From a virus: a stretch of 58,481 nt of DNA. Below, one piece after another: positions 1 through 8,225 of this stretch; positions within the stretch are counted from its first letter, which is position 1; each line of letters starts with the position of its first letter. The notes beneath the pieces are model-generated. The model was not told the DNA's origin. It ran no database searches and worked only from the letters and a program-made list of their open reading frames with translations. The stretch spans positions 1 to 58,481 of the IMG/VR virus record IMGVR_UViG_3300009034_000043, one strand, 5' to 3'. The translations under genes and the position numbers were made by a program.

Positions 1-8
1 ATTTCTCA

Positions 9-30
9 TTTATTCAAATGATTATTTGAA
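9..30. repeat. AT-rich 11-mer with inverted partner
   Basis: TTTATTCAAAT at 9-19 is followed after four bases by ATTTGAA at 24-30, so TTCAAAT and ATTTGAA form a perfect 7-bp inverted repeat. The same 11-mer recurs at 293-303, 330-340, 923-933 and 1002-1012, in alternating orientation. Confidence 0.7.
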
Positions 31-150
31 CCCCCCGTGTCACTAGACGTGTCTGGACACCCCGTGTCATACCCCGCGTCTCATACCCCCCCGTCCAGTA
101 CCCCTCCGCCCAGACACCCTCCCCGTGGCTGGCTGGGCGCTCGGTGCTTC

Positions 151-262
151 GCCCCACCAGACTCGTTGGGGCAATCGGTGCGTCCCGCCGCTCCGCCCCA
201 CCATAGGCGTTGGGGCAAGGCGTCTGGGCATCGGGGCATCGCCCCCACACCTTCGTTGGGGC
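151..262. repeat. Three tandem GC-rich hairpins
   Basis: Three 22-nt units at 151-172, 195-216 and 241-262 each begin with GCCCC and end with GTTGGGGC, so each can fold into a short GC stem with a loop of about ten bases. Spacing of the units is 44 and 46 bases. The loops differ while the stems are kept, which points to selection on structure or on a protein-binding site rather than on coding. Iterons, a packaging site or a recombination site are all possible. Confidence 0.65.
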
Positions 263-292
263 ATGGCGTCCAGGGATCGCGCCCAAATATTT

Positions 293-340
293 ATTTGAAT
301 AAACCTATAATTTAATGTTCAATTATCTATTTATTCAAAT
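293..340. repeat. Inverted pair of the TTTATTCAAAT 11-mer
   Basis: ATTTGAATAAA at 293-303 and TTTATTCAAAT at 330-340 are perfect inverse complements separated by 26 bases. They lie at the right edge of the GC-rich hairpin block. Confidence 0.65.
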
Positions 341-387
341 ACTTATTTTAAAGTATAAAGAAAAAAAAGAAAGTTTCGATACTGATT

Positions 388-726
388 TTAAACTGCAAAC
401 CAATATCGAATTCCGTTACGTTTTTCTGTTTTAATTAAACCTTCTTTTAAAAGTTTATCTAACACTCGATACAATTCACTGTGATACAATTTAACTTTAG
501 TTTTATTTGAAAGAATATAGTTCTTTAGAATTATTTCAATTAACTGTTTATTAGTTAACGGTCTTTCTGAAAGTGGTAGTTGTTTATTGAACTTTACAAA
601 ATCTTTTGTAAAGTTTAACCAATCGATTATTTGTTCAGATGTTTCTGACTTTCGTTCACTTTTTCCTGTAACTTTCAAAGAAGTTTTACTTTTAAACAAA
701 GATTGTTTATTAGTTTTAGTTGACAT
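388..726 (-). CDS. Winged-helix DNA-binding protein, AT-rich gene
   Basis: A 112-residue basic protein without a recognised family name. A lysine- and serine-rich N-terminus (about 1-30) is followed by a helical region and a C-terminal winged helix (about 60-112) with the pattern LYHSELY, a recognition helix, then a beta wing ending YWFAV. The same pattern occurs in the viral proteins at 50610-50927 (LYYSEIY) and 58065-58394 (MYYSEIY), so these look like paralogues. Codon use is far more AT-rich than in the rest of the window, suggesting separate acquisition or a region under different constraint. The ATG at 726 has only a weak upstream purine run. A transcription regulator is inferred. Confidence 0.6.
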   Translation of the reverse strand: MSTKTNKQSLFKSKTSLKVTGKSERKSETSEQIIDWLNFTKDFVKFNKQLPLSERPLTNKQLIEIILKNYILSNKTKVKLYHSELYRVLDKLLKEGLIKTEKRNGIRYWFAV

Positions 727-1285
727 TGTAATAAATCACATTTCCTTTTAATTTACTAATGTTTAGTTGATTATTTAATAAGATTGTTGAAAGTATCGAT
801 GTTTGTCGATAGTAATAAATAATTATTTTAAAGTTCAAATAATTATTTTTATTAAATAATTTTCTAAACATTGCACTATAGACTATATATCACATATTAT
901 ATAAATGTTTCCTTTAGTTCTCATTTGAATAAACCATTAATTATTTGTTCAACTATTCAGTGTCTTTCATCAAACAATCTGTTGTTTTCCTTAGATTATT
1001 TTTTATTCAAATGTTTAATTGATTGTTTTCACTAAAATTTGAAAGTTCAAAAAAGTTGTTCAGACCAAACAGGCGTGTAAAAACTCACAGCCCAAAAATA
1101 AAACCCCGATGGTAACACGACCCCAACAAGCTACGACCCGCACTCCCTTTTGTTTCACGACTTCCTTAAGGAACAAAGCAGACCTGACGACTAGTTTGCG
1201 ACATGGAGTTGGCGTGGTTATGACAAAAGTGGCCGTAACAATCCGGGCTGGACATCACTCACCCCGAAGGACACACGAGCACAAT
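727..1285. other. AT-rich intergenic region
   Basis: No gene is supported. The stretch 727-1060 is very AT-rich with many ATTATTT/TTTAATTA runs; 1060-1285 returns to normal composition. It holds an inverted pair of the 11-mer (923-933 and 1002-1012) and a perfect 12-bp palindrome TTCCTTAAGGAA at 1162-1173. The upstream regions of both the minus-strand winged-helix gene and the plus-strand late operon lie here. Confidence 0.5.
923..1012. repeat. Inverted pair of the 11-mer, second locus
   Basis: ATTTGAATAAA at 923-933 and TTTATTCAAAT at 1002-1012 are perfect inverse complements, repeating the arrangement seen at 293-340. Both pairs flank AT-rich DNA. Confidence 0.6.
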
Positions 1286-1303
1286 ATTTATATGTAGGGA
1301 ACA
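1286..1303 (+). promoter_or_regulatory. Late operon promoter with GGGAACA element
   Basis: TTTATATG (1287-1294) is a good archaeal TATA box, followed directly by TAGGGAACA. Initiation would be expected near 1315, giving a leader of about 35 nt before the first late gene. The same TATA plus GGGAACA arrangement occurs on the minus strand at 48967-48984, 50051-50068 and 52557-52574. The leader holds a small hairpin, CCACTTTAGTGG at 1321-1332. Confidence 0.75.
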
Positions 1304-1351
1304 ATATTACTAAGGTAGAACCACTTTAGTGGAACCACCGTATAGTAGTGG

Positions 1352-1885
1352 ATGAACGTGGAACACTCTAAAGCTGAATATGAGTCACCGCAAACTTCTT
1401 GCGCGTTCTGTCTAGACTCCCGACGTTCGAATCTAGAAGAGCGAGTACTGCACGGTGACATGACGCAGTATGAGGTTGCAGAGTTGCTAAACGTCCCCCA
1501 CGAATCAATTGCGGCACATATGCATGAGCACTTAGGCGGAATAGAGAGAGAACCAAGAGACGACCTTGAGATGCTTCGCAGAATCTTGAAGCGCCTCGAT
1601 GGTGTTGTAGGTGACCTACTCCTTGAACCAAAGGGTAACTATAGGAGTCTAGGAGCACTTGTCAACCAAATACGAGCCATCATTGAAACACTCGCCAAAA
1701 TAGAGGGTCGCCTTGATGACAGTATTAAGATTGAGTTACACCAAACAAATACGGTCATGACACAGCTCACTACTTTTATGCTCTCCAAGCTCTGTCCTGT
1801 TTGTGCTGCTGAGGTAGCCACTTTCTTAAAGGAACTTGATTTAAACTTACCCGTGGCCACGGTTGAGTCGGAGGTGGTGAAGTAA
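1352..1885 (+). CDS. Probable terminase small subunit
   Basis: First gene of the late operon, 177 residues, ending just before the large terminase gene. It has an N-terminal CxxC pair (CAFC near residue 17), a helix-turn-helix-like segment around 30-60 (TQYEVAELLNVPHESIAAHM), a long helical middle, and a second CxxC (CPVC) near 148. The order fits DNA recognition plus oligomerisation expected of a small terminase. The two CxxC pairs may bind a shared zinc ion. Assignment rests on position and the helix-turn-helix, since small terminases are poorly conserved. Confidence 0.6.
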   Translation: MNVEHSKAEYESPQTSCAFCLDSRRSNLEERVLHGDMTQYEVAELLNVPHESIAAHMHEHLGGIEREPRDDLEMLRRILKRLDGVVGDLLLEPKGNYRSLGALVNQIRAIIETLAKIEGRLDDSIKIELHQTNTVMTQLTTFMLSKLCPVCAAEVATFLKELDLNLPVATVESEVVK

Positions 1886-1886
1886 A

Positions 1887-3350
1887 ATGCGCCTGTTCCG
1901 AGAACTGAGTAAGGCAAAGCAAATAGAGCTGCTATTACGAGCACGTGACCCAGTATTTTTCGCTGAGAACAAATGGTTCCTCGGAAATGCTCTCCCTGTA
2001 GGACTATGGCCCAAACAGAGAGAGATACTAAGGCAATTTTACACCGGAGGGTACAATGAACTTTACTTGATGGCTGGAATGCGGTCTGGCAAAACATTCC
2101 TTGGCTCCGTCATGGGATGTTACGACTTGATGAGCCTTCTTACCCTCGGCGAAGAGCCGTGGCGCCACTACAACCTTTCACCAGTAACCCTCTTCATCAT
2201 CTGCGTCGCAACAGCAAAAGAGCAAGCAGAGGATACAATCTATGCTGCAATGCGGGACAAGATTGAACTGTCCCCATACTTCTTAAGCTTCTTTGAAGAC
2301 CCAGAGAATCCTGACATCTACTCATTTGAGATGCGCTTCTTCGATGGCGCTATCAAAGTAGAGGCTCAGAGCTCAAACTCAGCATCGGGTGCCGGTCGTA
2401 CCTCCAAGGCCGTTATCTTCGATGAGATGGCGAAATTTGACCAATCAAACACCAAACGGGGTGGCATGGAAGTGTACACGACGTTACGCCGCTCGACGCG
2501 TACACTTTGGCCTGATAGTCATGTTATCGCCATCTCATCACCGATGCACGTGTACGATACAATGGTGACGTTATGTGAACAGAAACAAGAAGACCCAAAG
2601 GCACTTGTCCTCAAGCATCCAACATGGGAGCTTAATCCTAATTTGCGTTACGAAGACTTCGCAACTGAAGAAGCTCGTGACCCTATTCTCTTCTGGAGGG
2701 ACTATGGAGCTGTCCCTGCAAGCGACATCGAAGTCTACTATCGCGAACCAGACATAATTACTTGGTATGAGCGAGGTAACTATTTTGAACCAAAGTCAGG
2801 TAACGACAAGTTCCTTGCACCAGGAAACTATGTATTGTCGGGTGACCCTGCTCTACGTCACGATGCATTTGGACTAGCATTAGGACACACAGAGCAGAAC
2901 AATGGGAAAATGATGTTCGTAGTGGACGGCATCACGAGATTCAAACCAACCTCAGAGAAAGAGGTAGACCCACTTTATGTTGAACAGGTAATTTTGAATA
3001 CAGTTGACAATGTCCCCGTATCCACGTTTATCTCAGATACGTGGAACTTCCCTGGCATACAACAGCGAGTGGAGAATAAGGGTATCACTGTCGTGAACCA
3101 AATTGTACGGAAACCACAACACGACAGAGTTAAGGAGTTGTTCTATGAGAAACAACTCGTCTGTCCGTACCATAAGGTATTGGACATGGAATTGAAACAA
3201 TTGTTGGTCAAGACGGGGACTAAAGTAGACCACCCAAAGGGCGGCAGTAAAGATATGGCTGACGCGTTAGCTAATTTGGTATGGCAACTCGACGAGCTAG
3301 CAACAGTTAGTGATGCACAGCCAGCAGTTATGGTTAAATTGAGAGCGTGA
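1887..3350 (+). CDS. Terminase large subunit (packaging ATPase-nuclease)
   Basis: Packages viral DNA into proheads and cuts it. The 487 residues fit the family. Walker A is GMRSGKT at residues 64-70, the Walker B region is AVIFDEMAKF near 178, and the C-terminal RNase H-like nuclease shows SGDPALRHDAFGLAL near 318 and the late acidic pair in KDMADALANL near 458. ATG 1887 follows the previous stop by one base and has an upstream GGAGGTGG-like site inside that gene. It ends in GTGA, overlapping the portal start. Confidence 0.93.
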   Translation: MRLFRELSKAKQIELLLRARDPVFFAENKWFLGNALPVGLWPKQREILRQFYTGGYNELYLMAGMRSGKTFLGSVMGCYDLMSLLTLGEEPWRHYNLSPVTLFIICVATAKEQAEDTIYAAMRDKIELSPYFLSFFEDPENPDIYSFEMRFFDGAIKVEAQSSNSASGAGRTSKAVIFDEMAKFDQSNTKRGGMEVYTTLRRSTRTLWPDSHVIAISSPMHVYDTMVTLCEQKQEDPKALVLKHPTWELNPNLRYEDFATEEARDPILFWRDYGAVPASDIEVYYREPDIITWYERGNYFEPKSGNDKFLAPGNYVLSGDPALRHDAFGLALGHTEQNNGKMMFVVDGITRFKPTSEKEVDPLYVEQVILNTVDNVPVSTFISDTWNFPGIQQRVENKGITVVNQIVRKPQHDRVKELFYEKQLVCPYHKVLDMELKQLLVKTGTKVDHPKGGSKDMADALANLVWQLDELATVSDAQPAVMVKLRA

Positions 3351-4930
3351 GAAGAATGGCTTGGAAAATACCAAAGGAACTAGAAAAGCTCGACCCAATA
3401 GCGGTTGGCGCAAGGTTAGGAACACCCGCAAAAGCCGTTATGTCGCCATCCACACCGACACCATCAATTGAAATGGAGAGGATGGCGAACGATAGGGCTT
3501 TCTTAGAAAAGTCTCCTCTAGACATAACATTACGCGAAGCAGAGAAGATATTCCGAGTCCCACGCATGCGTTTTGAATGGTACGATTACATGGTGAGAAG
3601 CGACCCAGAGCTCTACGGTGCTATCAAAGCCATAGCGACAAAAGCTCAAAATTCATTCCAAGGTTTCGTAGTGCGGCTACGTCCAGGGCAAGAAGAGCAA
3701 AAGATGCTCAAAGCGCTTAAGGAAGAGCTCTGGCGCTTCACCAAAAAGTTCGACATTGACTTACTAGTCTATGACATCGCAGTTAAGTTGGTAAAGCATG
3801 GAGATGCGTTGTACAAGCTTGACTGGGGTGCGGTTGGTCTCGAAGATATCCGCTCACTACCACGACGTGCTATGACAGCAGTTGAGGGCGAAGAACAAAT
3901 TAATGAAACGACTGCACAAGTCTTCGAACCGAACATCTACGTCTTCAACGAAAAGATGCAGCACTTTGGTGACTACGCTGCAGAGCTGGAGATGAAGAAG
4001 TACCCGAAGGAAGAGATAGCACACTTTGGATGGCCAACCAACGAAGAAGATATCGACTTGATAGGGAGGTATACGTATGGCGTATGGAACCCATCTCCGT
4101 TGGAATCACTTGCTGGAACATTGTTATGGAAACACAACATACGAATTAACGACATCCTCTTGCGGGCAAAAATTGTACCCCGTGAGCACCACAAATTAGA
4201 CTTAACGGGATACGACCCGGCAAAGTTCCCAGGTGCAGACCATAAGGCGAGAATGGAAGCAGCAGAGGCAGCTGCGGTTGCAGCGATTGAACGTTATCGG
4301 GATACACTAAAGGAAGATGTATTGGTTGATGAAGGATATGTCACATCACAAGGAGTCGCCATCGACGTCCTCGAAAGCAAATACAGTTACACACAACCCA
4401 ACGACCTTGTTGCCCAGCTTAATGAAGGAATTGCTTCTTGCCTTGGGGTGTCTTTGTCCGAACTTCGAGGAGTGTCCACTTCGTCATTTTCTGGAGAACT
4501 TCTGGTGGGAAGTTATGCAGGAGCGGTAGCTGAGATGGTTGCAGAAATGATTGGGATAGTTATGATTGATAATATAATCATCCCACACTTGGAGGCAAAG
4601 TATGCTGGGCGATTCGCGACGTATTATGATAATATTGAAGTAAAGACTACACCACCATTACAGCGTGATATGATGCAACGCGCACGGACAATCCTAGCGC
4701 TCAAGGAGACGAAGCTCTTCACTCCTGACAACCTTCGGGAGATGCTTGGGTATGACCCACTTACAGACGAGGAGAAGCAGGAGATAGAGGAGTACTGGCC
4801 ACGACCTGATATACAGAAACATACGACTTCTCCTGAGGAAGAGGAGAAGCACGAAAAAGAGAGGGAGAAGGAAGAGACGCAGTGGCGGACTACTCCCGAA
4901 AGTAAAGAACAGCAGCAGGTGTCACAATAA
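3347..4930 (+). CDS. Portal protein
   Basis: A 527-residue portal forming the dodecameric DNA gate of the capsid. It follows the large terminase, as is usual, and has the expected early segment (residues about 75-110) describing a helical pair with SDPELYGAIKAIATKA, a long mixed alpha/beta core and a charged, glutamate-rich tail (about 485-527). Start is GTG 3347 overlapping the terminase stop, or ATG 3356 three codons later; the protein is little changed. The acidic C-terminal tail is typical of portals. Confidence 0.88.
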   Translation: MRRMAWKIPKELEKLDPIAVGARLGTPAKAVMSPSTPTPSIEMERMANDRAFLEKSPLDITLREAEKIFRVPRMRFEWYDYMVRSDPELYGAIKAIATKAQNSFQGFVVRLRPGQEEQKMLKALKEELWRFTKKFDIDLLVYDIAVKLVKHGDALYKLDWGAVGLEDIRSLPRRAMTAVEGEEQINETTAQVFEPNIYVFNEKMQHFGDYAAELEMKKYPKEEIAHFGWPTNEEDIDLIGRYTYGVWNPSPLESLAGTLLWKHNIRINDILLRAKIVPREHHKLDLTGYDPAKFPGADHKARMEAAEAAAVAAIERYRDTLKEDVLVDEGYVTSQGVAIDVLESKYSYTQPNDLVAQLNEGIASCLGVSLSELRGVSTSSFSGELLVGSYAGAVAEMVAEMIGIVMIDNIIIPHLEAKYAGRFATYYDNIEVKTTPPLQRDMMQRARTILALKETKLFTPDNLREMLGYDPLTDEEKQEIEEYWPRPDIQKHTTSPEEEEKHEKEREKEETQWRTTPESKEQQQVSQ

Positions 4931-5112
4931 TGGAAGTATCGATATTCCCTCTAACATATTCGCAATGCATGCTTTGTGGTGTACCAAGAGAACTACGCTT
5001 CCTATTCCACATAATGGTAGACGTGGATAACGATGGGAACCCGAAATGGTTCATTGCATGCCGGATATGCGTAGATAAAGTAGCGGAGGAAAACAAAAGT
5101 GCCAGTACATAA
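4930..5112 (+). CDS. Small zinc-ribbon protein
   Basis: A 60-residue protein with CMLC near residue 14 and CRIC near 45, spaced as in a zinc ribbon. Its ATG overlaps the portal stop, so it is translationally coupled within the head operon. Function unknown; a structural or assembly helper is possible. Confidence 0.7.
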   Translation: MEVSIFPLTYSQCMLCGVPRELRFLFHIMVDVDNDGNPKWFIACRICVDKVAEENKSAST

Positions 5113-5251
5113 ATGTAGTAATGGAAAGTACAGGATTGGAAGTGGTCCCTGTAAATATGAGACAGAAGAATCCGCAGAGCGTGCATATAAAGGTTACCGT
5201 GCTAACATGATTAGCCCACTTAAATTCGTACCCGGAGGAGAACAAACATGA
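5099..5251 (+). CDS. Small protein with CSNGKYRIGSGPC motif
   Basis: A 50-residue gene starting at GTG 5099, with GGAGG eight bases upstream, and ending in ATGA that overlaps the prohead protease start. It holds HKCSNGKYRIGSGPCKY followed by a short helix rich in E, A, Y and K. From memory this small motif recurs next to prohead protease genes in many environmental tailed viruses; its function is not known to me. The two cysteines bracket a likely beta hairpin. Confidence 0.7.
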   Translation: MPVHKCSNGKYRIGSGPCKYETEESAERAYKGYRANMISPLKFVPGGEQT

Positions 5252-6390
5252 GTTGGAAAATGCCAAAAACAAATAGACCATGGGATGTTACAACAGACGG
5301 ATGGGAAGTCGCGGAAGACTACCAAGACCCAATGACTGGAACTGTGACAGTCAGAACCAAGATAGTTCCCGCACTACTCCAAGAAGCGAAACTGCGTCAA
5401 CCACTCCAAGTACTCTACTGGAAGAAAATTGACAACGTCCTCGCAGTTGACTGTGTGGGAATAGAAGCTGGAACATACACTGAGATGACTGGCAAGAAGG
5501 TTAGCTTCTCTGCTGATGTCATTCACAAACATGCCGAGACATTCCTCGGCAAATCTGTCTACATGAAACACTTCGGAAGAGGTGTAGGCAGCATTACGAG
5601 AGTAGGTCTATCTACACACGGGGCCCAATTCTACGTCATAATCTTTGACGAAGAAGCAATCGACTTCCTGGAAAAGGCACAGGAAGAAGAATATGGGTTT
5701 AGCATAGAAGTCGGCTTCGAAGCTGACTACTGCCCGAAGACTGAAATCTTTACGGTCACCGCCTTTCAAGGAGCTGGACTGGCCATTGTGCCAACCCCAG
5801 CCTGCCCTACGTGCAGGGTGATAAGCACAAAGAAAATAACAGGTGAGGTGAAACTACAAATGGGTGACGACAAACCGAATGACTCTCAGGAGCAAGAGAG
5901 TCAAGACAAGGGGACTGAACAGCCTACTGGATGGGATATTGCTAAGCTGCAAGAGATAGTCGATGAATCTGTCAAAGCCAAGCTGGCCGACATGGAACCG
6001 GAACCAGACCCGGAGAAACCAGAAGAGCCAGAAGGTGGACAAGATGCAACTGCACTGTCTGCTGCACTAGATACCATTCACGCGTTGCAAGAGCAAGTTA
6101 CAGCACTGACAGCTCGTTTCGAATCTCAGGATAAGCAGACTATTGAAGTAGCTGCACGAAAGGTTAGGGAGTTAGACGACACGTTTGACCCTGCAATGCT
6201 TTCGGGCACCAAGGAAGAGAAGATTGCGTTCATGGAACGCTATCAATCCGTCCTTGCAAAAGCTGCTGAAAAGGATGCTATCCCAGACGTTGCTCTTCTT
6301 ACTGACGAAGATGCTGCGAAACGACTTGAGCGTGTTGCACTAGCTTTCTTCGGACAAACTACCGAACAGCTCTTTAGCTTTGAGAAATGA
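5248..6390 (+). CDS. Prohead protease with C-terminal scaffold
   Basis: A 380-residue fusion of maturation protease (about 1-195) and scaffold (about 205-380). The protease half has the expected His in YMKHFGRG (near 105) and Ser in YGFSIEVGFE (near 151), consistent with a herpesvirus/HK97-type serine protease. The scaffold half is acidic and proline/glutamate-rich, then coiled-coil. ATG 5248 has GGAGG upstream. It lies between portal and capsid genes, the classical position. A second start at 5860 may make free scaffold. Confidence 0.85.
   Translation: MSWKMPKTNRPWDVTTDGWEVAEDYQDPMTGTVTVRTKIVPALLQEAKLRQPLQVLYWKKIDNVLAVDCVGIEAGTYTEMTGKKVSFSADVIHKHAETFLGKSVYMKHFGRGVGSITRVGLSTHGAQFYVIIFDEEAIDFLEKAQEEEYGFSIEVGFEADYCPKTEIFTVTAFQGAGLAIVPTPACPTCRVISTKKITGEVKLQMGDDKPNDSQEQESQDKGTEQPTGWDIAKLQEIVDESVKAKLADMEPEPDPEKPEEPEGGQDATALSAALDTIHALQEQVTALTARFESQDKQTIEVAARKVRELDDTFDPAMLSGTKEEKIAFMERYQSVLAKAAEKDAIPDVALLTDEDAAKRLERVALAFFGQTTEQLFSFEK
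5860..6390 (+). CDS. Nested scaffold protein (internal start)
   Basis: ATG 5860 is in frame with the protease and is preceded by GAGGTGA at suitable spacing (the segment 5841-5850 reads AGGTGAGGTG). Translation from it would give a 176-residue scaffold lacking the protease, as with nested scaffold genes such as Nu3 within C of phage lambda. The protein begins acidic and continues as a helical coiled coil with a second acidic stretch. The internal site is seen; its use is inferred. Confidence 0.5.
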   Translation: MGDDKPNDSQEQESQDKGTEQPTGWDIAKLQEIVDESVKAKLADMEPEPDPEKPEEPEGGQDATALSAALDTIHALQEQVTALTARFESQDKQTIEVAARKVRELDDTFDPAMLSGTKEEKIAFMERYQSVLAKAAEKDAIPDVALLTDEDAAKRLERVALAFFGQTTEQLFSFEK

Positions 6391-6833
6391 GTCTATCTGC
6401 TTACGGAATGGACATGATTTCACTGGAAGCTCAGAGTGCCGTTCCTTACCGTGGAATGATTGTGTTCCTCTCTGCAGCCGGTCAATGTGACCTTGCAGAA
6501 AGTACTACACCTGACATTCCAATCATCGGTGTGACTCTTCAGTCCACTGAAGACGTTGAGGGAGTTGCACAAGCTAACGTTGAAGTCGCAGTTATCAAGA
6601 AAGGGACTGGACACACTGTTGACGTACGCTTTGGTTCTACACACACAGTCGTGGCTGCTGGGGACTATATTGGTACCCACGCATCTGCAGCTGGTGAAGG
6701 CCAAGTTGCAACCTATACGACTACTTCTGCCGCAACATTACTAGCAAGTCTACAGACAATCATCGGCATCGCTCTTGAAGCACTTGCCGTTGACACAGCT
6801 GGATGGGCAAAAGTCATTTTGATGGCTCCATGA
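6387..6833 (+). CDS. Probable capsid decoration protein
   Basis: A 148-residue, small-residue-rich, beta-type protein between scaffold and major capsid genes. Composition and position match head-decoration/stabilisation proteins (the DUF2190-like group): an N-terminal segment with VPYRGMIVFLSAAGQ, and a C-terminal IGIALEALAVDTAGWAKVIL, typical of the small beta-barrel that binds capsid threefold sites. Its start overlaps the previous stop by four bases. Confidence 0.7.
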   Translation: MSLSAYGMDMISLEAQSAVPYRGMIVFLSAAGQCDLAESTTPDIPIIGVTLQSTEDVEGVAQANVEVAVIKKGTGHTVDVRFGSTHTVVAAGDYIGTHASAAGEGQVATYTTTSAATLLASLQTIIGIALEALAVDTAGWAKVILMAP

Positions 6834-6843
6834 TACAAAGAAA

Positions 6844-7746
6844 ATGCCAAAAGTTGACTGGAACGATTTAATGCGTGGTGCTTACCTCGCGGTATCCACC
6901 ACTGATGAAATTCTGGCTCGCGATTTGATGCGTCAAATCATCTACCGTCGAGCAGAATACATGGCCGCAGCAATTCAGGTATGCGGTATCTGGAACCTGG
7001 ACGACTTAGCCGTGAAGACCCACTGGCCAAGCGAAATTCAAGGTGAATATCCTCTCGCTGAGGGTGCTCTCCCAGACTTCGCTGCTATCGAATGGTATGA
7101 ATTCTTGCTCGAGCTCGAGAAATGGGCTGGACGCATTATGATTACCGACGAAGCCAAAGTGCGGGAACTTCAAACCCAGCAAGTCAGTATATCACTACGT
7201 CGACTAGCTGAGGACCTAGCCATCAAGAAAGAGACCAACATTCTGAACACCATCGTCGCTGGTGCTGGCGCAACCGCTGTGGTTGTAGCAGGCACTTACG
7301 AATGGGATGCAGCAAATGCAGACCCAGTTGGTGACATCATGGATGCTTGGCAGAACGTACTCACTGAAACGACTGGTATCACACCAGCAGACATGGGTAA
7401 CGTTGCAGTTCTTATGCCTGCAGCCGTTTACGGCGAAGTCATGAAACTAGAACAGATTAACAACATCGACACGACCGTTGCAAAATGGTTAGGTGATTCC
7501 TACGGATTCCAAATCATTCCGACCAAACTACTCACCGACGATGCGTATCTGCTTATCAAAGGTGCAGACACTGTCGTACACGGTGTTTACACTGGTGGCA
7601 TGATTCCTATGGCTGAGTCCAAGCGCACTCCAGGTGTCGGCGATGAGTACCATGTGCGACAGTATTTCGCCAGTACTATCGTCCCCTTGAACGAAGGTGA
7701 CACTACGACTACCAAGATTTGTAAGATTGAGAACGTCGTGGCTTAG
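6844..7746 (+). CDS. Major capsid protein (HK97 fold)
   Basis: A 300-residue protein following the scaffold/protease and decoration genes. It has a helical N-terminal arm, a long spine-helix-like segment near 110-135, and a beta-rich C-terminal half ending in an acidic/threonine strand, consistent with an HK97-fold capsid protein. Codon use is rich in G/C-ending codons relative to neighbours, as is common for highly expressed genes. A strong hairpin at 7786-7802 follows the gene. Confidence 0.85.
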   Translation: MPKVDWNDLMRGAYLAVSTTDEILARDLMRQIIYRRAEYMAAAIQVCGIWNLDDLAVKTHWPSEIQGEYPLAEGALPDFAAIEWYEFLLELEKWAGRIMITDEAKVRELQTQQVSISLRRLAEDLAIKKETNILNTIVAGAGATAVVVAGTYEWDAANADPVGDIMDAWQNVLTETTGITPADMGNVAVLMPAAVYGEVMKLEQINNIDTTVAKWLGDSYGFQIIPTKLLTDDAYLLIKGADTVVHGVYTGGMIPMAESKRTPGVGDEYHVRQYFASTIVPLNEGDTTTTKICKIENVVA

Positions 7747-7785
7747 ACGTTAAGTCTTACAGTGTTCACCTTGATGGATGGGGAA

Positions 7786-7802
7786 GGGCGGATTATCCGC
7801 CC
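7786..7802 (+). terminator. Hairpin after major capsid gene
   Basis: GGGCGGA-TTA-TCCGCCC is a perfect 7-bp stem with a 3-nt loop, extendable by flanking GGGG/CCCC. There is no long T run, so attenuation, RNA stabilisation or processing is as likely as termination. The next 20 bases lead into a GATGAGCCTT leader element at 7823-7832. Confidence 0.5.
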
Positions 7803-7822
7803 TACTCTCCCCACTACTTCCC

Positions 7823-7832
7823 GATGAGCCTT
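7823..7832 (+). promoter_or_regulatory. GATGAGCCTT leader element
   Basis: The 10-mer sits just ahead of a GGGAGGTG ribosome-binding-like run. The same 10-mer occurs on the minus strand at 34147-34156, 47502-47511, 49379-49388, 49511-49520 and 57412-57421, and on the plus strand at 56892-56901; four of these are immediately upstream of a short spacer and a gene start. Confidence 0.45.
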
Positions 7833-7856
7833 GGGAGGTGCAAAGGAGTGACAGAT

Positions 7857-8210
7857 GTGACGAAAGAACGTATCGAAGAAGCACGTGAGAAAAATCACAA
7901 AAGATACCCAGAGAACAATCTCCGTATGAAGGACATGTTCCACATAATCCTTGACGTACAGAACGAAACCCGAAACGGTCTGAGGGAGCTCAAACAGGAC
8001 ATTAAGATTGTACGCCGTGACGTGGAGGAAGTCAAGAGTAATGTGAAAACGTGCCAAAAGGATATAAAAGGGATGACAAGCCGTTTAGGAGTCACAGAGG
8101 GTACCGTGAACACTCTTAAATGGGTTATACCAACCATCCTCAGCATTATATCTGTTGCGGCGGTTGTACTTACAGTTATCATAATGTACGCACCTATCCT
8201 ACTACCATAA
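7857..8210 (+). CDS. Coiled-coil protein with C-terminal membrane span
   Basis: From GTG 7857 (GGAGTGA upstream) the protein is 117 residues: a charged coiled coil (about 5-85) and one hydrophobic C-terminal segment (about 88-115, VIPTILSIISVAAVVLTVII). An in-frame ATG at 7824 exists but lies inside the repeated leader element and has no site upstream. C-terminally anchored coiled coils are common beside virus lysis or entry genes; with the next membrane protein this may be such a pair. Function unknown. Confidence 0.65.
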   Translation: MTKERIEEAREKNHKRYPENNLRMKDMFHIILDVQNETRNGLRELKQDIKIVRRDVEEVKSNVKTCQKDIKGMTSRLGVTEGTVNTLKWVIPTILSIISVAAVVLTVIIMYAPILLP

Positions 8211-8225
8211 GGAGGTGTATGAAGC

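Larger units (their letters stand above)
1..387. other. Non-coding terminal region, GC-rich block
   Basis: No gene is supported here; the open frames on both strands are low-complexity and mutually overlapping. The first 30 bases and bases 290-387 are AT-rich, whereas about 31-290 is GC-rich and strongly C-biased on the plus strand. The block holds three related hairpins (151-262) and is bordered by copies of the 11-mer TTTATTCAAAT. The C-rich run from about 31 to 125 could form G-quadruplexes on the minus strand. Its position between the two divergent arms, if the genome is circular, makes an origin or packaging signal the leading inference. Confidence 0.6.

Noticed and set aside
14-315. Open frames of 65-92 residues in the first 300 bases
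   Set aside because: They occur on both strands of a GC-rich hairpin repeat and encode proline/arginine/glycine low-complexity sequence.
1109-1297. 62-residue plus-strand frame ahead of the late operon
   Set aside because: It spans the TATA promoter at 1286, has no binding site and an unprotein-like composition.
2128-2137. GATGAGCCTT within the terminase gene
   Set aside because: It is in the middle of a coding region encoding a plausible LMSLL segment, with no start nearby; probably coincidence.
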